From: Pseudoalteromonas sp. T1lg75
GTDB lineage: Bacteria > Pseudomonadota > Gammaproteobacteria > Enterobacterales > Alteromonadaceae
Length of the DNA stretch: 64,000 bases
Reading direction: 5' to 3'
Assembly: GCF_002964705.1 (NCBI RefSeq)
Contig: NZ_PQCD01000053.1
Span: 251,972 to 315,971, forward strand
Below are positions 8,324 to 17,282 of the stretch, piece by piece. The notes beneath the pieces were generated by a model that saw only the letters and a list, made by a program, of their open reading frames with translations, was not told where the DNA came from and ran no database searches. Made by a program: the position numbers and the translations under genes. Within the stretch, counting starts at the first letter, position 1. The number at the start of each line of letters is the position of its first letter.

Positions 8324-9538
8324 ATGAGAAGAGCCGTAATTACGGGTATCGGTGTGGTTTCAAGCATCGGTAATAATAAAGAAGAAGTATTAGAGTCTTT
8401 AAAAACGGGCAAAAGCGGCATCGCTTTTAACCCGGAGTTTGCTGAATATAACCTTCGCAGCCAGGTTTCTGGCAGCATAGATTTAGATGTAAAAGAGCAC
8501 GTTGATCGCAAAGCATTCCGTTTTATGGGTGATGCGGCGGCTTATGCTTATATCTCAATGGCACAGGCGATTGCCGATTCTAAACTATCGGATGAGCAAG
8601 TATCTAACGAGCGCACTGGCCTTATCGTTGGTTCGGGCGGTGGTTCATCTAAGTACCAGGTTGAAGCGGCGGATACCCTGCGTGAAAAAGGCGTTAAGCG
8701 TGTAGGTCCTTACATGGTTCCTCGTACTATGGCGAGCACCACCTCTGCGTGTTTGGCCACTCCTTTTAAAATTAAAGGCGTTAACTACTCAATCAGCTCG
8801 GCCTGTGCCACATCTGCACACTGTATCGGTCACGCGGTTGAGCAAATTCAGCTGGGTAAACAAGATGTGATCTTTGCCGGTGGTGGTGAAGAGCTACACT
8901 GGACCCTGGCAATGGAATTCGACGCCATGGGTGCCTTGTCTACCAAGTACAATGAGACTCCTGAAAAAGCATCACGTACCTATGACGCTAACCGTGACGG
9001 TTTCGTTATCTCTGGTGGTGGCGGTATCGTGGTTGTTGAAGAGCTAGAGCATGCCCTTGCTCGTGGCGCGCACATCTACGCTGAAATCACAGGTTACGGT
9101 GCCACGTCTGACGGTTACGACATGGTAGCCCCTTCGGGTGAAGGTGCGGTACGTTGTATGCGCCAGGCCATGCAAGACCTAGACACGCCGGTTGATTACC
9201 TGAACACGCACGGCACTTCGACACCTGTGGGTGACGTAAAAGAGCTGGGTGCGATTCAAGAAGTATTCGGTGGTAACTCACCTGCTATCAGTGCAACCAA
9301 GGCGATGACGGGTCACGCCCTAGGCGCGGCAGGTGTACACGAAGCGATTTACTCACTGCTAATGCTTGAGAACAACTTCGTAGCGCCGTCTATCAATATC
9401 GACGAGCTGGATGAGCAGGCACAAGGCCTAGACATTGTGACCGAGCGTCGTGATGTTGAGCTTAACACCGTGATGTCTAACAGCTTCGGTTTTGGTGGCA
9501 CCAACGCGACCTTGGTAATGAGCAAGTACAAAGCTTAA
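8324..9538 (+). CDS. fabB: 3-oxoacyl-ACP synthase I (beta-ketoacyl-ACP synthase)
   Basis: 404 residues, thiolase fold. It elongates acyl-ACP with malonyl-ACP and is the key condensing enzyme for unsaturated fatty acid synthesis, acting on the product of FabA. The Cys-His-His catalytic set of the KAS I/II family is complete: Cys161 in SSACATSAH, His296 in [11 protein letters not shown], His331 in TGHALGAAG. The length is that of FabB and there is no acyl carrier gene next to it, so I prefer FabB to FabF. Strongly biased codon use points to high expression. Followed by its own terminator. Confidence 0.96.
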   Translation: MRRAVITGIGVVSSIGNNKEEVLESLKTGKSGIAFNPEFAEYNLRSQVSGSIDLDVKEHVDRKAFRFMGDAAAYAYISMAQAIADSKLSDEQVSNERTGLIVGSGGGSSKYQVEAADTLREKGVKRVGPYMVPRTMASTTSACLATPFKIKGVNYSISSACATSAHCIGHAVEQIQLGKQDVIFAGGGEELHWTLAMEFDAMGALSTKYNETPEKASRTYDANRDGFVISGGGGIVVVEELEHALARGAHIYAEITGYGATSDGYDMVAPSGEGAVRCMRQAMQDLDTPVDYLNTHGTSTPVGDVKELGAIQEVFGGNSPAISATKAMTGHALGAAGVHEAIYSLLMLENNFVAPSINIDELDEQAQGLDIVTERRDVELNTVMSNSFGFGGTNATLVMSKYKA

Positions 9539-9557
9539 TACCGACCTGAGTTTGCAG

Positions 9558-9586
9558 AAAAAGCCACGCAATTGCGTGGCTTTTTT
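9558..9586 (+). terminator. fabB terminator
   Basis: Perfect stem GCCACGCAATTGCGTGGC (9563-9580) preceded by A5 and followed by T6. Confidence 0.9.
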
Positions 9587-9643
9587 GCTTTGTGGCAGCA
9601 GCATGATTAAAATAGCGCTCCGCCGTTGTTGCTAGGATAAATA

Positions 9644-10758
9644 ATGAAAATATTAGCAGACCAAAACATGCCCCTTGTGGATGCCTTTTTTGCCCCTCTG
9701 GGCGAAATTGAGCGATTCGATGGCAGGGCCTTGACTCCAGAAATGGTCAAGGATGCGGACGTATTACTGACGCGCTCGGTGACCCAGGTTAATGCTGCGT
9801 TATTGGCGCAAAATACCAGCTTAAAATTTGTCGGCACCGCCACCATAGGCGTGGATCATATAGATCAAAACTACCTGGCCGAGCGCCAGGTGCCTTTTGC
9901 CAGTGCCCCAGGCTGTAATGCGGTGGCCGTAGCCGAATATGTGCTCAGTGCGGTGTTTGCCCTGGCGCAAGAGCAGCATTTCTCGGTGTTCGACAAAACC
10001 ATCGCCATTGTTGGTGTGGGCAATATCGGCCAGTGTCTGGCGGATAAACTCGCCGCTATCGGTGTGAAAACCCTGTTGGTCGACCCACCACGGCAGGCGC
10101 GGGTGATGCCGGTGACTGGCACAGCCTGGAGGCGGCGTTAGCCGAGGCCGATATCATCACCTTTCACGTGCCTCTGGTTAAAGACGGTGAGCATTGCACC
10201 TATCATTTACTCGATAAGCAGCGCATTGATGCTCTGGCCGAGGGTAAAATTGTGATCAACGCCAGTCGTGGCGATGTTATCGATAATCAGGCCCTGTTAG
10301 TGCGTCAACAAGCCCAAGATGATTTATGTTTGGTCTTGGACGTGTGGGAAAACGAGCCGGACATACTCGAAGACTTGTTGCCCTATGTGGAGTTGGCCTC
10401 GGTGCATATTGCCGGACACACGCTAGAAGGCAAGGGCCGTGGCACCTTGATGCTGTATCAAGCCCTGTGCCAGCACCTGGGTCTAACACCTAGCAGTGAT
10501 TTAGCGCAGCACTTACCGACACCAAGCCTAGCTCAGCTCACTCTGAGCGAGAGTTGGAGCAAGGAGGAGCTAGGCGCCCTGGTTCACCTAATTTACGATG
10601 TGCGTCGTGATGACGCCATTTTACGTGCACAACTGCATAGCCACGGCTTTGATCTGTTGCGCAAAACCTATCCGGTTCGCCGCGAGCTCAGTACCTTGAC
10701 GCTCGGTGGCAACAACCCTTACCTGAGCGCCTTGGCAGCGTTTGGGTTTAGTATTTAA
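9644..10758 (+). pseudogene. pdxB: Erythronate-4-phosphate dehydrogenase, frameshifted
   Basis: PdxB oxidises 4-phosphoerythronate in the DXP-dependent route to pyridoxal phosphate. The first part (9644 to about 10100, frame 2) carries the substrate domain and the NAD motif GVGNIGQ. The rest (frame 1) carries the catalytic Arg (NASRGD), Glu (WENEPD) and His (IAGHTLEGKG) and the PdxB C-terminal dimerisation domain. Between LLVDPPRQAR and GDAGDWHSLEAALAEADI one base is missing at about 10098-10103; restoring it gives a continuous protein of about 371 residues, near the usual length (E. coli 378). As written the product stops at 10141 without catalytic residues. It is either a recent inactivating deletion or a sequencing error. 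The position before asd matches the pdxB-usg order in E. coli. Confidence 0.9.
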
Positions 10759-10775
10759 CGCCTTGAGGAAGACAC

Positions 10776-11792
10776 ATGTCGCAAAAATATAATGTCGCGG
10801 TATTGGGCGCCACTGGTTTAGTGGGCCGTCAAATCATAGAGACCTTGGCGGAAAGAAAATTTCCGGTTGACCAACTGTTCCCATTGGCCAGCAGCCGTTC
10901 GGCGGGTGAAGAGATTGAATTCAACGGCGAAACCATTGAGGTGCTAGATGTTGAGCAATTCGACTTTGCCAATGCGCATATCGGCTTGTTCTCAGCCGGT
11001 GGCAGTGTTTCTGAAAAATACGCGCCTATCGCCGCCGAAGCTGGTTGCGTGGTGATCGACAATACCTCACAGTTTCGTTACGACTATGACGTGCCCCTGA
11101 TTGTGCCAGAAGTGAATGCGGCGAGTCTGGCGGACTTTCGTAACCGCAATATTATTGCCAACCCAAACTGTTCAACCATTCAGATGCTGGTGGCACTTAA
11201 GCCTATCTATGATGCCTATGGCATTGAGCGTATTAACGTCTCTACCTATCAGGCGGTGTCGGGTGCCGGCAAAGAAGCGGTTGACGAGCTGGCAAAACAA
11301 ACCGCTAATCTGATGAACGGCCGTCCTCTGGATAATCAAGTCTTCATCAAGCAGATGGCGTTTAACGTGATCCCGCAAATCGATGCCTTTGAAGATAATG
11401 GCTATACCCGTGAAGAAATGAAGATGGTGTGGGAAACACAGAAGATCCTGGGTGATGAAACAGTGATGGTAAACCCAACCGCGGTACGTGTGCCTGTGTT
11501 CTTCGGTCATGCCGAGGCCATTCATTTAGAAACCCGTATGCCGGTGGACATTGAGCACGTTAAGCAGTTATTACAGGATGCGCCGGGTGTGGAGCTTATC
11601 GAAGACGAGCATGATTACCCAACGCCGGTTTCCGATGCCAGCGGCAACGACAGCGTGTATGTAGGTCGTGTCCGCCAGGATATCTCCCATCCCCATGGTT
11701 TAAATCTGTGGGTGGTGAGTGATAACACCCGTAAAGGGGCGGCAACCAACAGTGTACAGATTGCCGAAGAGCTGATTGCTCATTACCTCTAA
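10776..11792 (+). CDS. asd: Aspartate-semialdehyde dehydrogenase
   Basis: 338 residues. It reduces aspartyl phosphate to aspartate semialdehyde, the branch point to lysine/diaminopimelate, threonine and methionine. The N-terminal NADP-binding motif is GATGLVGRQ (11-19), the catalytic Cys132 lies in NPNCSTIQ, and the substrate-binding stretch HAEAIHLETRM holds the conserved His and Arg. In E. coli this locus holds the paralogue usg, which lacks the active-site cysteine; here the Cys is present, so it should be an active enzyme. GAGGAAG precedes the ATG. It begins 17 bp after pdxB, probably cotranscribed, and ends with a terminator. Confidence 0.94.
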   Translation: MSQKYNVAVLGATGLVGRQIIETLAERKFPVDQLFPLASSRSAGEEIEFNGETIEVLDVEQFDFANAHIGLFSAGGSVSEKYAPIAAEAGCVVIDNTSQFRYDYDVPLIVPEVNAASLADFRNRNIIANPNCSTIQMLVALKPIYDAYGIERINVSTYQAVSGAGKEAVDELAKQTANLMNGRPLDNQVFIKQMAFNVIPQIDAFEDNGYTREEMKMVWETQKILGDETVMVNPTAVRVPVFFGHAEAIHLETRMPVDIEHVKQLLQDAPGVELIEDEHDYPTPVSDASGNDSVYVGRVRQDISHPHGLNLWVVSDNTRKGAATNSVQIAEELIAHYL

Positions 11793-11801
11793 ACTGTGTC
11801 T

Positions 11802-11832
11802 AAAAAGAGAGCGGCCAATGGCCGCTTTTTTT
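11802..11832 (+). terminator. asd terminator
   Basis: GCGGCC-AAT-GGCCGC stem followed by seven T. The 200 bp from here to fimV hold no gene; a TATAAA box near 11932 may belong to the fimV promoter. Confidence 0.88.
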
Positions 11833-12032
11833 ATACATATCAACTGCTTCGATATACCTTGAAATTGCTACCTTGGCCGTGGATATTCACCCATATCTGG
11901 TTTATAGTTTGCTGGTGGAATAATACTTGCTATAAAACGCAATAAAGCTCAAAAATAATAACGAATCGTCAAAAAATGCTCGTTTGCCCACGGTCCTGCA
12001 AATACAGCACTTAACGTTAGTAAAGGAAAAGC

Positions 12033-15000
12033 ATGCGCTCTCTAGTTACCCTGTTTTTTTTACTCCTAGCCCTGAGCCATGGGGGTGCCAGTGCGCAAAG
12101 CACCGAAATTCGCGGCCCCAAAGGGGTTGATAATAGCGAGCAAGGTCGCGCTATCGGTCCCATCAAACCCAGCGATACGCTGTGGCGTATCGCTGCCAAG
12201 GTGCGCCCGGACAATTCGGTGACCATGTACCAGGTTATGGTCGCGCTGTATGAAAAGAATCCAAATTCCTTTTTAGATAACAACCTCAATCACATGCGTG
12301 ACGGTGCTTACTTACAGATACCGTCAATGAGGGAAATTCGCACCGTTGATCCGCAGCAGGCCAAGGCCAAATCGGAGCTGGATGACAAGCTGTGGGCCGG
12401 CCTTAAAACCGCCTCCGCGGCAGGTAACAAGGCGGGGGCCAGCGCCACTTCGACTACCACAGACAAGCAAGCGAGTGCCGCGCGTCAACGGCAAACGGCC
12501 CTAGCAAAACAAGAATTGGAATTAGAACTGGAGCGGCTGAAACAGCAGCAAAATGAGCGCTTAATCGAACTACAACAGCAGCTTAGCGCTTCGGTAAGCA
12601 ATGCGGAGTCGATCTTGGCGGACAATGATCGTCTGCGAGCACAATTGCAGAAGATCACCGAACAGCTCACCCAGGTTAAGGCGCAACTCGATGAAAAAGA
12701 TGCCGAGTTGCAGCAACAGCTACAGCAATTTATGGCCGAACGTAAGGCCATGGCGCGGCAACAGCAAATTCAACAAGAGCAAAATGCCGGCTGGTTTAAC
12801 GCCCTGCCGGGTTGGTTGAGTTTACTGTTAATGATGACCTTACCGGCGCTAGCCATTTTGGCGCTGGTGGTGGTGTTCTTGAAAAAGCGCAACCAGGACG
12901 AGGATTCAAAGCCGGTCGCCGAAGAGCCCTTGATGGACATGTCACAGCCGATTGCAGCGACTAGGCCTACGAGTGGATTGGACGAGCTGGATTTGTCGAA
13001 GGGCGACGATACCCTGGAAGACTTGCCGCTCGATGACACTCTTGAGGAACGCCTGGATGACTTCCTTGATGAGCCCTTAGACGAGCCTCTGGATGACCCT
13101 TTAGACCAGCCGTTGGAAGACCCTTTGGAGGACCCCTTAGGGGACATGTTCGCAGAGCAGGGTATCCAGCTTGATGAGGGCAGCGATGATACCCTCTACG
13201 ACGACAATGATGACGGCAAGAGTATAGACTCCTTGCTAGAACAAGATGAGTTAGATGATCTGCTTGCCGATGACGATCTGCTTTTTGGCGATGATGGCAA
13301 AAAAGACATTAGCCCGGAGGAAGCGGTCCTTCAGCAGAATTTTGATTTGCCCAGCGACGATATGGAGGCGCTGAGTGATGACGAAATTGATGACTTGTTT
13401 GCGACAGAAGCGCCTAGCAGTGTGGAGCCTGCTCTTGATGACTTGCTTGATACGCTACCGGAAGATTTACCCGAATACTCGGATGAGCGAGAAAATGAGG
13501 TATTACCCGAGGACGTATCTGAGCTTTCAGCCGAGCCGTCAGCCGAACTTTCAGCCGAACTTCTACCTGAAGATCTACCTGAACTCTCGGGTGAGCAGGA
13601 AAATGAGGTAGCCAAAGTAGTAGAAGACGTCGCGGATGAATTCGATATCGATGATCTACTTGACGAAGTTCAGGACGAACAAGATGAGTCTGTGGCCGAG
13701 CCTTCAGCCGAGCCTTCTGCCGAGCAATCAGATGAACTTTCAGTGGAACTTTCAGCCGAACTTCTACCTGAAGATTTACCTGAGCACTCAGCCGAGCAAG
13801 AAAATGAGGTATTACCCGAGGACTTGCCTGAACTTTCAGCCGAACTTTCAGCCGAACTTTCAGCCGAACTTCTACCTGAAGATTTACCTGAGCACTCAGC
13901 CGAGCAAGAAAATGAGGTATTACCCGAGGACTTGCCTGAGCTTTCAGCCGAGCATTCTGCCGAAGTAGTAGAAGAGGTTGCGGATGAGTTCGATATCGAT
14001 GATTTGCTGGATGAGGTTCAGCAAGGCGACGACACGCTTGATGAACTCGAAGAGGAAGGCTTAAGTGAGCTTGATGAAGCTGAACCCACCAAGCAATCTG
14101 CACAGCTACTTGAGGATGAATTGGACGAGGCGCTGGCACTGAGCGACGATTTGGATGCGGGGGACGATCCACTGGCGCAGCTGGACGGGCCTCTAGCGGA
14201 AGAAGACAGTGGCGACGCCAGCATGCCTTCAGCCGAGCTTTCAGTCGAGACCTCAAATACAGCCCTATCCGGTGACAATTTAGCCGAGTCAGCGGCATCT
14301 CTCGATGCTGTTGACGCAGACTTAGACATCGACCTGGGTGATGATCCCTTGTTGGCGGACGACGACCTCGAATCGCAAAGTAACGCCGACCTTCTTAGCG
14401 AACAAGTCGACTTGGGTGATGTGAACAATCCCAGCGCACAGCTTGAGGATTATCCCGAACTGGAAATGGATGAGCAGTTCAGCAGTGCCACCGAGCAGCA
14501 GCTGAGCGAGGCGATGGCCGACGCCGATGAGTTTGATATAGATGCCATGTTGGCCGCCGAGTATGATGAAGACTCGGCCCTGGATGATGAGCAACTGGAT
14601 GAAGACTTTCTTGCCGACCTGAGCGAGACGGACTTCGATGCCATGCTCGACGAATTGGCGGAGTCGCCGGCTCAGTCACAGGAACACTCGCCGGAGCGGG
14701 ATGATATTGCCGGTGATTTAGACCTTCAGGCACTGTTGCATGACGGTGATAATGAACTGGCTGACCTTGAAGAAGCCGCGGATGCAGCCCAAAACACAAA
14801 TGATGCCCAGCCGGCAGAGGTAACGCCTGAAGCGGTCACCGACAGTGAGGGCAATTATGTGGACATCGATGAACTATTGGCGCAAAGCGATGACGCCGAG
14901 CTCGATGATGAGCCCTATAAGGATGCCAATATGGATGTGGGCCTGGGTGAGTTCGATGATTTGCTGGAAGATACACCGAAAACCGATGTCGATACCGAAG

Positions 15001-15155
15001 ACGGTGGCTACAGCGCCAAGCTGGATCTAGCTCGTGCCTATTTGGAAATTGATGATGTCGACTCGGCACTGGAGGCCTTGCAGGAGGTGCTTGATAACGG
15101 CCCGCAAACCTTGCAGCAAGAAGCGCAGGCACTTAAGGAGCGACTACAAAGCTAA
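12033..15155 (+). CDS. fimV: FimV-like polar hub protein with expanded acidic repeats
   Basis: 1040 residues. A signal peptide (1-22) is followed by a periplasmic LysM-like domain at about 42-100 (PIKPSDTLWRIAAKVRP), a Gln/Glu coiled coil at about 145-245 and one membrane segment at about 258-284 (SLLLMMTLPALAILALVVV). A very long acidic cytoplasmic region ends in the FimV TPR-like motif (LDLARAYLEIDDVDSALEALQEVL). FimV/TspA/HubP proteins mark the cell pole, organise flagella, type IV pili and chemoreceptors, and help twitching. Repeats dominate the cytoplasmic part: DEPLDEPLDDPLDQPLEDPL near 350, and 36-residue units built from LPEDLPE, SAEQENEV and SAEL at about 470-660. The region is nearly without positive charge. 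Its position upstream of truA is the conserved one. Confidence 0.93.
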   Translation: MRSLVTLFFLLLALSHGGASAQSTEIRGPKGVDNSEQGRAIGPIKPSDTLWRIAAKVRPDNSVTMYQVMVALYEKNPNSFLDNNLNHMRDGAYLQIPSMREIRTVDPQQAKAKSELDDKLWAGLKTASAAGNKAGASATSTTTDKQASAARQRQTALAKQELELELERLKQQQNERLIELQQQLSASVSNAESILADNDRLRAQLQKITEQLTQVKAQLDEKDAELQQQLQQFMAERKAMARQQQIQQEQNAGWFNALPGWLSLLLMMTLPALAILALVVVFLKKRNQDEDSKPVAEEPLMDMSQPIAATRPTSGLDELDLSKGDDTLEDLPLDDTLEERLDDFLDEPLDEPLDDPLDQPLEDPLEDPLGDMFAEQGIQLDEGSDDTLYDDNDDGKSIDSLLEQDELDDLLADDDLLFGDDGKKDISPEEAVLQQNFDLPSDDMEALSDDEIDDLFATEAPSSVEPALDDLLDTLPEDLPEYSDERENEVLPEDVSELSAEPSAELSAELLPEDLPELSGEQENEVAKVVEDVADEFDIDDLLDEVQDEQDESVAEPSAEPSAEQSDELSVELSAELLPEDLPEHSAEQENEVLPEDLPELSAELSAELSAELLPEDLPEHSAEQENEVLPEDLPELSAEHSAEVVEEVADEFDIDDLLDEVQQGDDTLDELEEEGLSELDEAEPTKQSAQLLEDELDEALALSDDLDAGDDPLAQLDGPLAEEDSGDASMPSAELSVETSNTALSGDNLAESAASLDAVDADLDIDLGDDPLLADDDLESQSNADLLSEQVDLGDVNNPSAQLEDYPELEMDEQFSSATEQQLSEAMADADEFDIDAMLAAEYDEDSALDDEQLDEDFLADLSETDFDAMLDELAESPAQSQEHSPERDDIAGDLDLQALLHDGDNELADLEEAADAAQNTNDAQPAEVTPEAVTDSEGNYVDIDELLAQSDDAELDDEPYKDANMDVGLGEFDDLLEDTPKTDVDTEDGGYSAKLDLARAYLEIDDVDSALEALQEVLDNGPQTLQQEAQALKERLQS
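13470..13995 (+). repeat. Tandem repeats inside fimV (108-bp unit and 12-bp sub-unit)
   Basis: A 108-bp unit starting at 13761 is repeated at 13869, almost identical at DNA level over more than 75 bases including silent positions. A diverged copy lies near 13560. Within it the 12-bp unit TCAGCCGAACTT (SAEL) is repeated in tandem at about 13833-13870. A segment encoding ADEFDIDDLLDEVQ appears at about 13630 and again at about 13980, with silent changes. Confidence 0.9.
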
Positions 15156-15183
15156 GTGCCTAGGCGTAAGCTTGTAAATCGAT

Positions 15184-15210
15184 AAAAAGCAGCCCTAGGT
15201 TGCTTTTTTT
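15184..15210 (+). terminator. fimV terminator
   Basis: AAAAAGCAGCC-CTA-GGTTGCTTTTTTT, one mismatch in the stem. Confidence 0.8.
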
Positions 15211-15224
15211 GTCGCTGCCGGACT

Positions 15225-15386
15225 ATACCAATTCACTTAAATAGCTAATCACTCTAGCGGGCTAAATATCATGCTCACGGCGTTGAAATTTTTCTATGTA
15301 GAATAACTACATAAGAAACATTCCGCCTTGTGAACATATCATTTATCCAGCGCAATCTCTGCTCACATACATAACAGAATTGGTAT
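15225..15386. mobile_element. MITE-like repeat, copy 1
   Basis: 162 bp bounded by ATACCAATTC and GAATTGGTAT (10-bp terminal inverted repeats), with a central hairpin around ATGTAG-AATAA-CTACAT. It codes for nothing. A second copy of the same length and orientation lies at 25903-26064; by eye about 14 of 162 positions differ. It lies between the fimV terminator and truA. An extra match, TAAATAGCTAA near the left end and TTAGCTATTTA just outside the right end, lengthens the inverted repeat in this copy. Confidence 0.8.
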
Positions 15387-15446
15387 TAGCTATTTAGGGC
15401 CAGAGCAGATAAAATGCCGAAAATTTTGCAAACGAAAAGAGTGTCA

Positions 15447-16235
15447 ATGCGCGTCGCGTTAGGAATTGAGTATAACGGTGCTCGCTACAGTGGTTGGCAG
15501 CGCCAGTCCCATGTCAGCAGTATTCAGCAAGAAATTGAAACGGCCTTATCGCGAATTTGCGATCATCCGGTTGAGATCACCTGTGCCGGGCGCACCGATG
15601 CCGGTGTCCATGCCACGGGGCAGGTTATACACTTTGATACCCACGCCAAGCGTGATATGGGCGCTTTTACCCTGGGCATGAACTCGCAACTGCCCGACGA
15701 CATTGCCGTGCGTTACGCCATGCAAACGGATGACGAGTTTCACGCCCGCTTTAGTGCCACCGCTCGCCGTTATCGTTATGTTATCTACAATCATCCCTAC
15801 AGACCGGGTATTTTACGCTCCGGTGTGACCCATTATCATCACCCTTTGGATGCCGAGCGCATGCAGGCCGCTTGTCACTATATGCTGGGCGAGCAAGACT
15901 TTACCTCATTTAGGGCGGTGCATTGTCAGTCGAACACGCCGTTTCGCAATATTCATCATCTTAACGTTGAGCGGGTGGGGGATTACATAGTCGTCGATAT
16001 TAAGGCCAACGCGTTTTTGCACCATATGGTGCGTAATATCACCGGCTGTCTGATGGACATAGGTGTGGGGGCACAAGAACCCGACTGGATGCAACACTTG
16101 TTGCAGATTAAAGACCGCACCCAGGCCAGCGCCACCGCCAAGCCTAACGGGCTGTACCTCGTTGATGTCGACTATCCCGAGAAGTGGCAGATACCCTCTA
16201 CGCCCTTGGGGCCTCTGTTTTTACCTAATAATTAA
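15447..16235 (+). CDS. truA: tRNA pseudouridine(38-40) synthase
   Basis: 262 residues from the ATG at 15447. It converts uridines 38-40 in the anticodon arm of many tRNAs to pseudouridine. The catalytic Asp51 lies in [13 protein letters not shown]; the later conserved segment [11 protein letters not shown] is also present. I prefer 15447 because AAAGAG precedes it at good distance and the [11 protein letters not shown] start is usual. An ATG at 15414 would add 11 residues and is not excluded, as E. coli TruA has a similar extension. Position after fimV and before accD matches other gammaproteobacteria. Confidence 0.95.
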   Translation: MRVALGIEYNGARYSGWQRQSHVSSIQQEIETALSRICDHPVEITCAGRTDAGVHATGQVIHFDTHAKRDMGAFTLGMNSQLPDDIAVRYAMQTDDEFHARFSATARRYRYVIYNHPYRPGILRSGVTHYHHPLDAERMQAACHYMLGEQDFTSFRAVHCQSNTPFRNIHHLNVERVGDYIVVDIKANAFLHHMVRNITGCLMDIGVGAQEPDWMQHLLQIKDRTQASATAKPNGLYLVDVDYPEKWQIPSTPLGPLFLPNN

Positions 16236-16243
16236 GCATGAGA

Positions 16244-16277
16244 GGTCGGTAGTTTGGACTACACCGACCAGTTTTTT
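16244..16277 (+). terminator. truA terminator
   Basis: GGTCGGTAGT pairs with ACTACACCGACC (two-base bulge), followed by a run of T. Confidence 0.75.
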
Positions 16278-16379
16278 ATATCTAAGCAACTAAATTCATG
16301 TTTTAATTGTGCTAATTTATCGGCTAATTTTGGGGTGGTGCATCTGCCCCGCTACTAACAAGCATTAAGAGAGTTGCAA

Positions 16380-17255
16380 ATGAGCTGGTTAGAAAAGATC
16401 TTACCAAAAACAACCAAGTCTTCGGGCAAAAAAGAGATCCCAGAAGGTGTTTGGGCTAAATGTACTTCGTGTGACGCCATCCTTTATAAGGCTGAGCTAG
16501 AAAAAGCGATGAACGTGTGTCCTAAGTGTGACCACCACATGCGTATCACCGCCCGTAAGCGTCTGGAGCTATTCCTAGACGACGCCGGTCGCACCGAGTT
16601 GGGCGCTCAGCATGAGCCTAAAGATGTCTTGAAATTTAAAGACTCGAAAAAGTATTCAGATCGCATCAACGCTGCACAAAAGAGCAGCGGTGAGAAAGAT
16701 GCTCTAGTGGCCATGAAAGGCCAGCTTAAGGGTATTCCGGTAGCTGCTGTTTCATTTGAATTCGCCTACATGGGTGGTTCAATGGGCTCGGTAGTGGGTG
16801 CGCGTTTCGTTGAAGCCGTGAATGTGTGTTTAGAGCACAACATGCCACTGGTGTGCTTCTCTGCGTCGGGCGGTGCTCGTATGCAAGAAGCGCTTATGTC
16901 ACTGATGCAGATGGCGAAAACCAGTGCTGCACTGGCGAAGATGAGCGAAAAGGGCTTGCCGTTTATTTCGGTATTGACCGACCCAACCATGGGTGGTGTA
17001 TCGGCGTCATTAGCCATGCTAGGTGACGTTAACGTGGCTGAGCCAAAGGCACTTATCGGTTTCGCCGGTCCACGCGTAATCGAGCAAACTGTACGTGAAA
17101 CCCTGCCTGATGGTTTCCAACGCAGTGAGTTCTTATTGGAGCACGGTGCCATCGACATGATCGTTGACCGCCGCGAAATGCGTGACACCTTAGCGCGTCT
17201 GCTGGCCAAGTTAATGAACTTGCCTTCTACTGAACAAGAGCATAGAGTAGCGTAA
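16380..17255 (+). CDS. accD: Acetyl-CoA carboxylase carboxyltransferase beta subunit
   Basis: 291 residues. With AccA it transfers the carboxyl group from biotin to acetyl-CoA, the first step of fatty acid synthesis. The N-terminal zinc ribbon is complete (Cys28, Cys31, Cys47, Cys50 in CTSC and CPKC), and the crotonase-like core carries the oxyanion-forming stretch [10 protein letters not shown] and the downstream [14 protein letters not shown]. The ATG at 16380 follows AAGAGAG; a TTG two codons earlier is too close to that site. It heads the accD-folC-dedD-cvpA-purF series. Confidence 0.96.
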   Translation: MSWLEKILPKTTKSSGKKEIPEGVWAKCTSCDAILYKAELEKAMNVCPKCDHHMRITARKRLELFLDDAGRTELGAQHEPKDVLKFKDSKKYSDRINAAQKSSGEKDALVAMKGQLKGIPVAAVSFEFAYMGGSMGSVVGARFVEAVNVCLEHNMPLVCFSASGGARMQEALMSLMQMAKTSAALAKMSEKGLPFISVLTDPTMGGVSASLAMLGDVNVAEPKALIGFAGPRVIEQTVRETLPDGFQRSEFLLEHGAIDMIVDRREMRDTLARLLAKLMNLPSTEQEHRVA

Positions 17256-17282
17256 ATTTCTCGGCAATCTAGAAACTTACCT

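Noticed and set aside
10776-11792. Naming the asd gene as usg, the E. coli occupant of this locus
   Set aside because: usg lacks the catalytic cysteine, whereas Cys132 in NPNCSTIQ is present here.
13414-14298. 294-residue open frame on the minus strand inside fimV, with a Pro/Arg/His-rich product
   Set aside because: It is the shadow of the acidic GA-rich repeats in fimV; composition follows directly from the sense codons and there is no ribosome site or family likeness.
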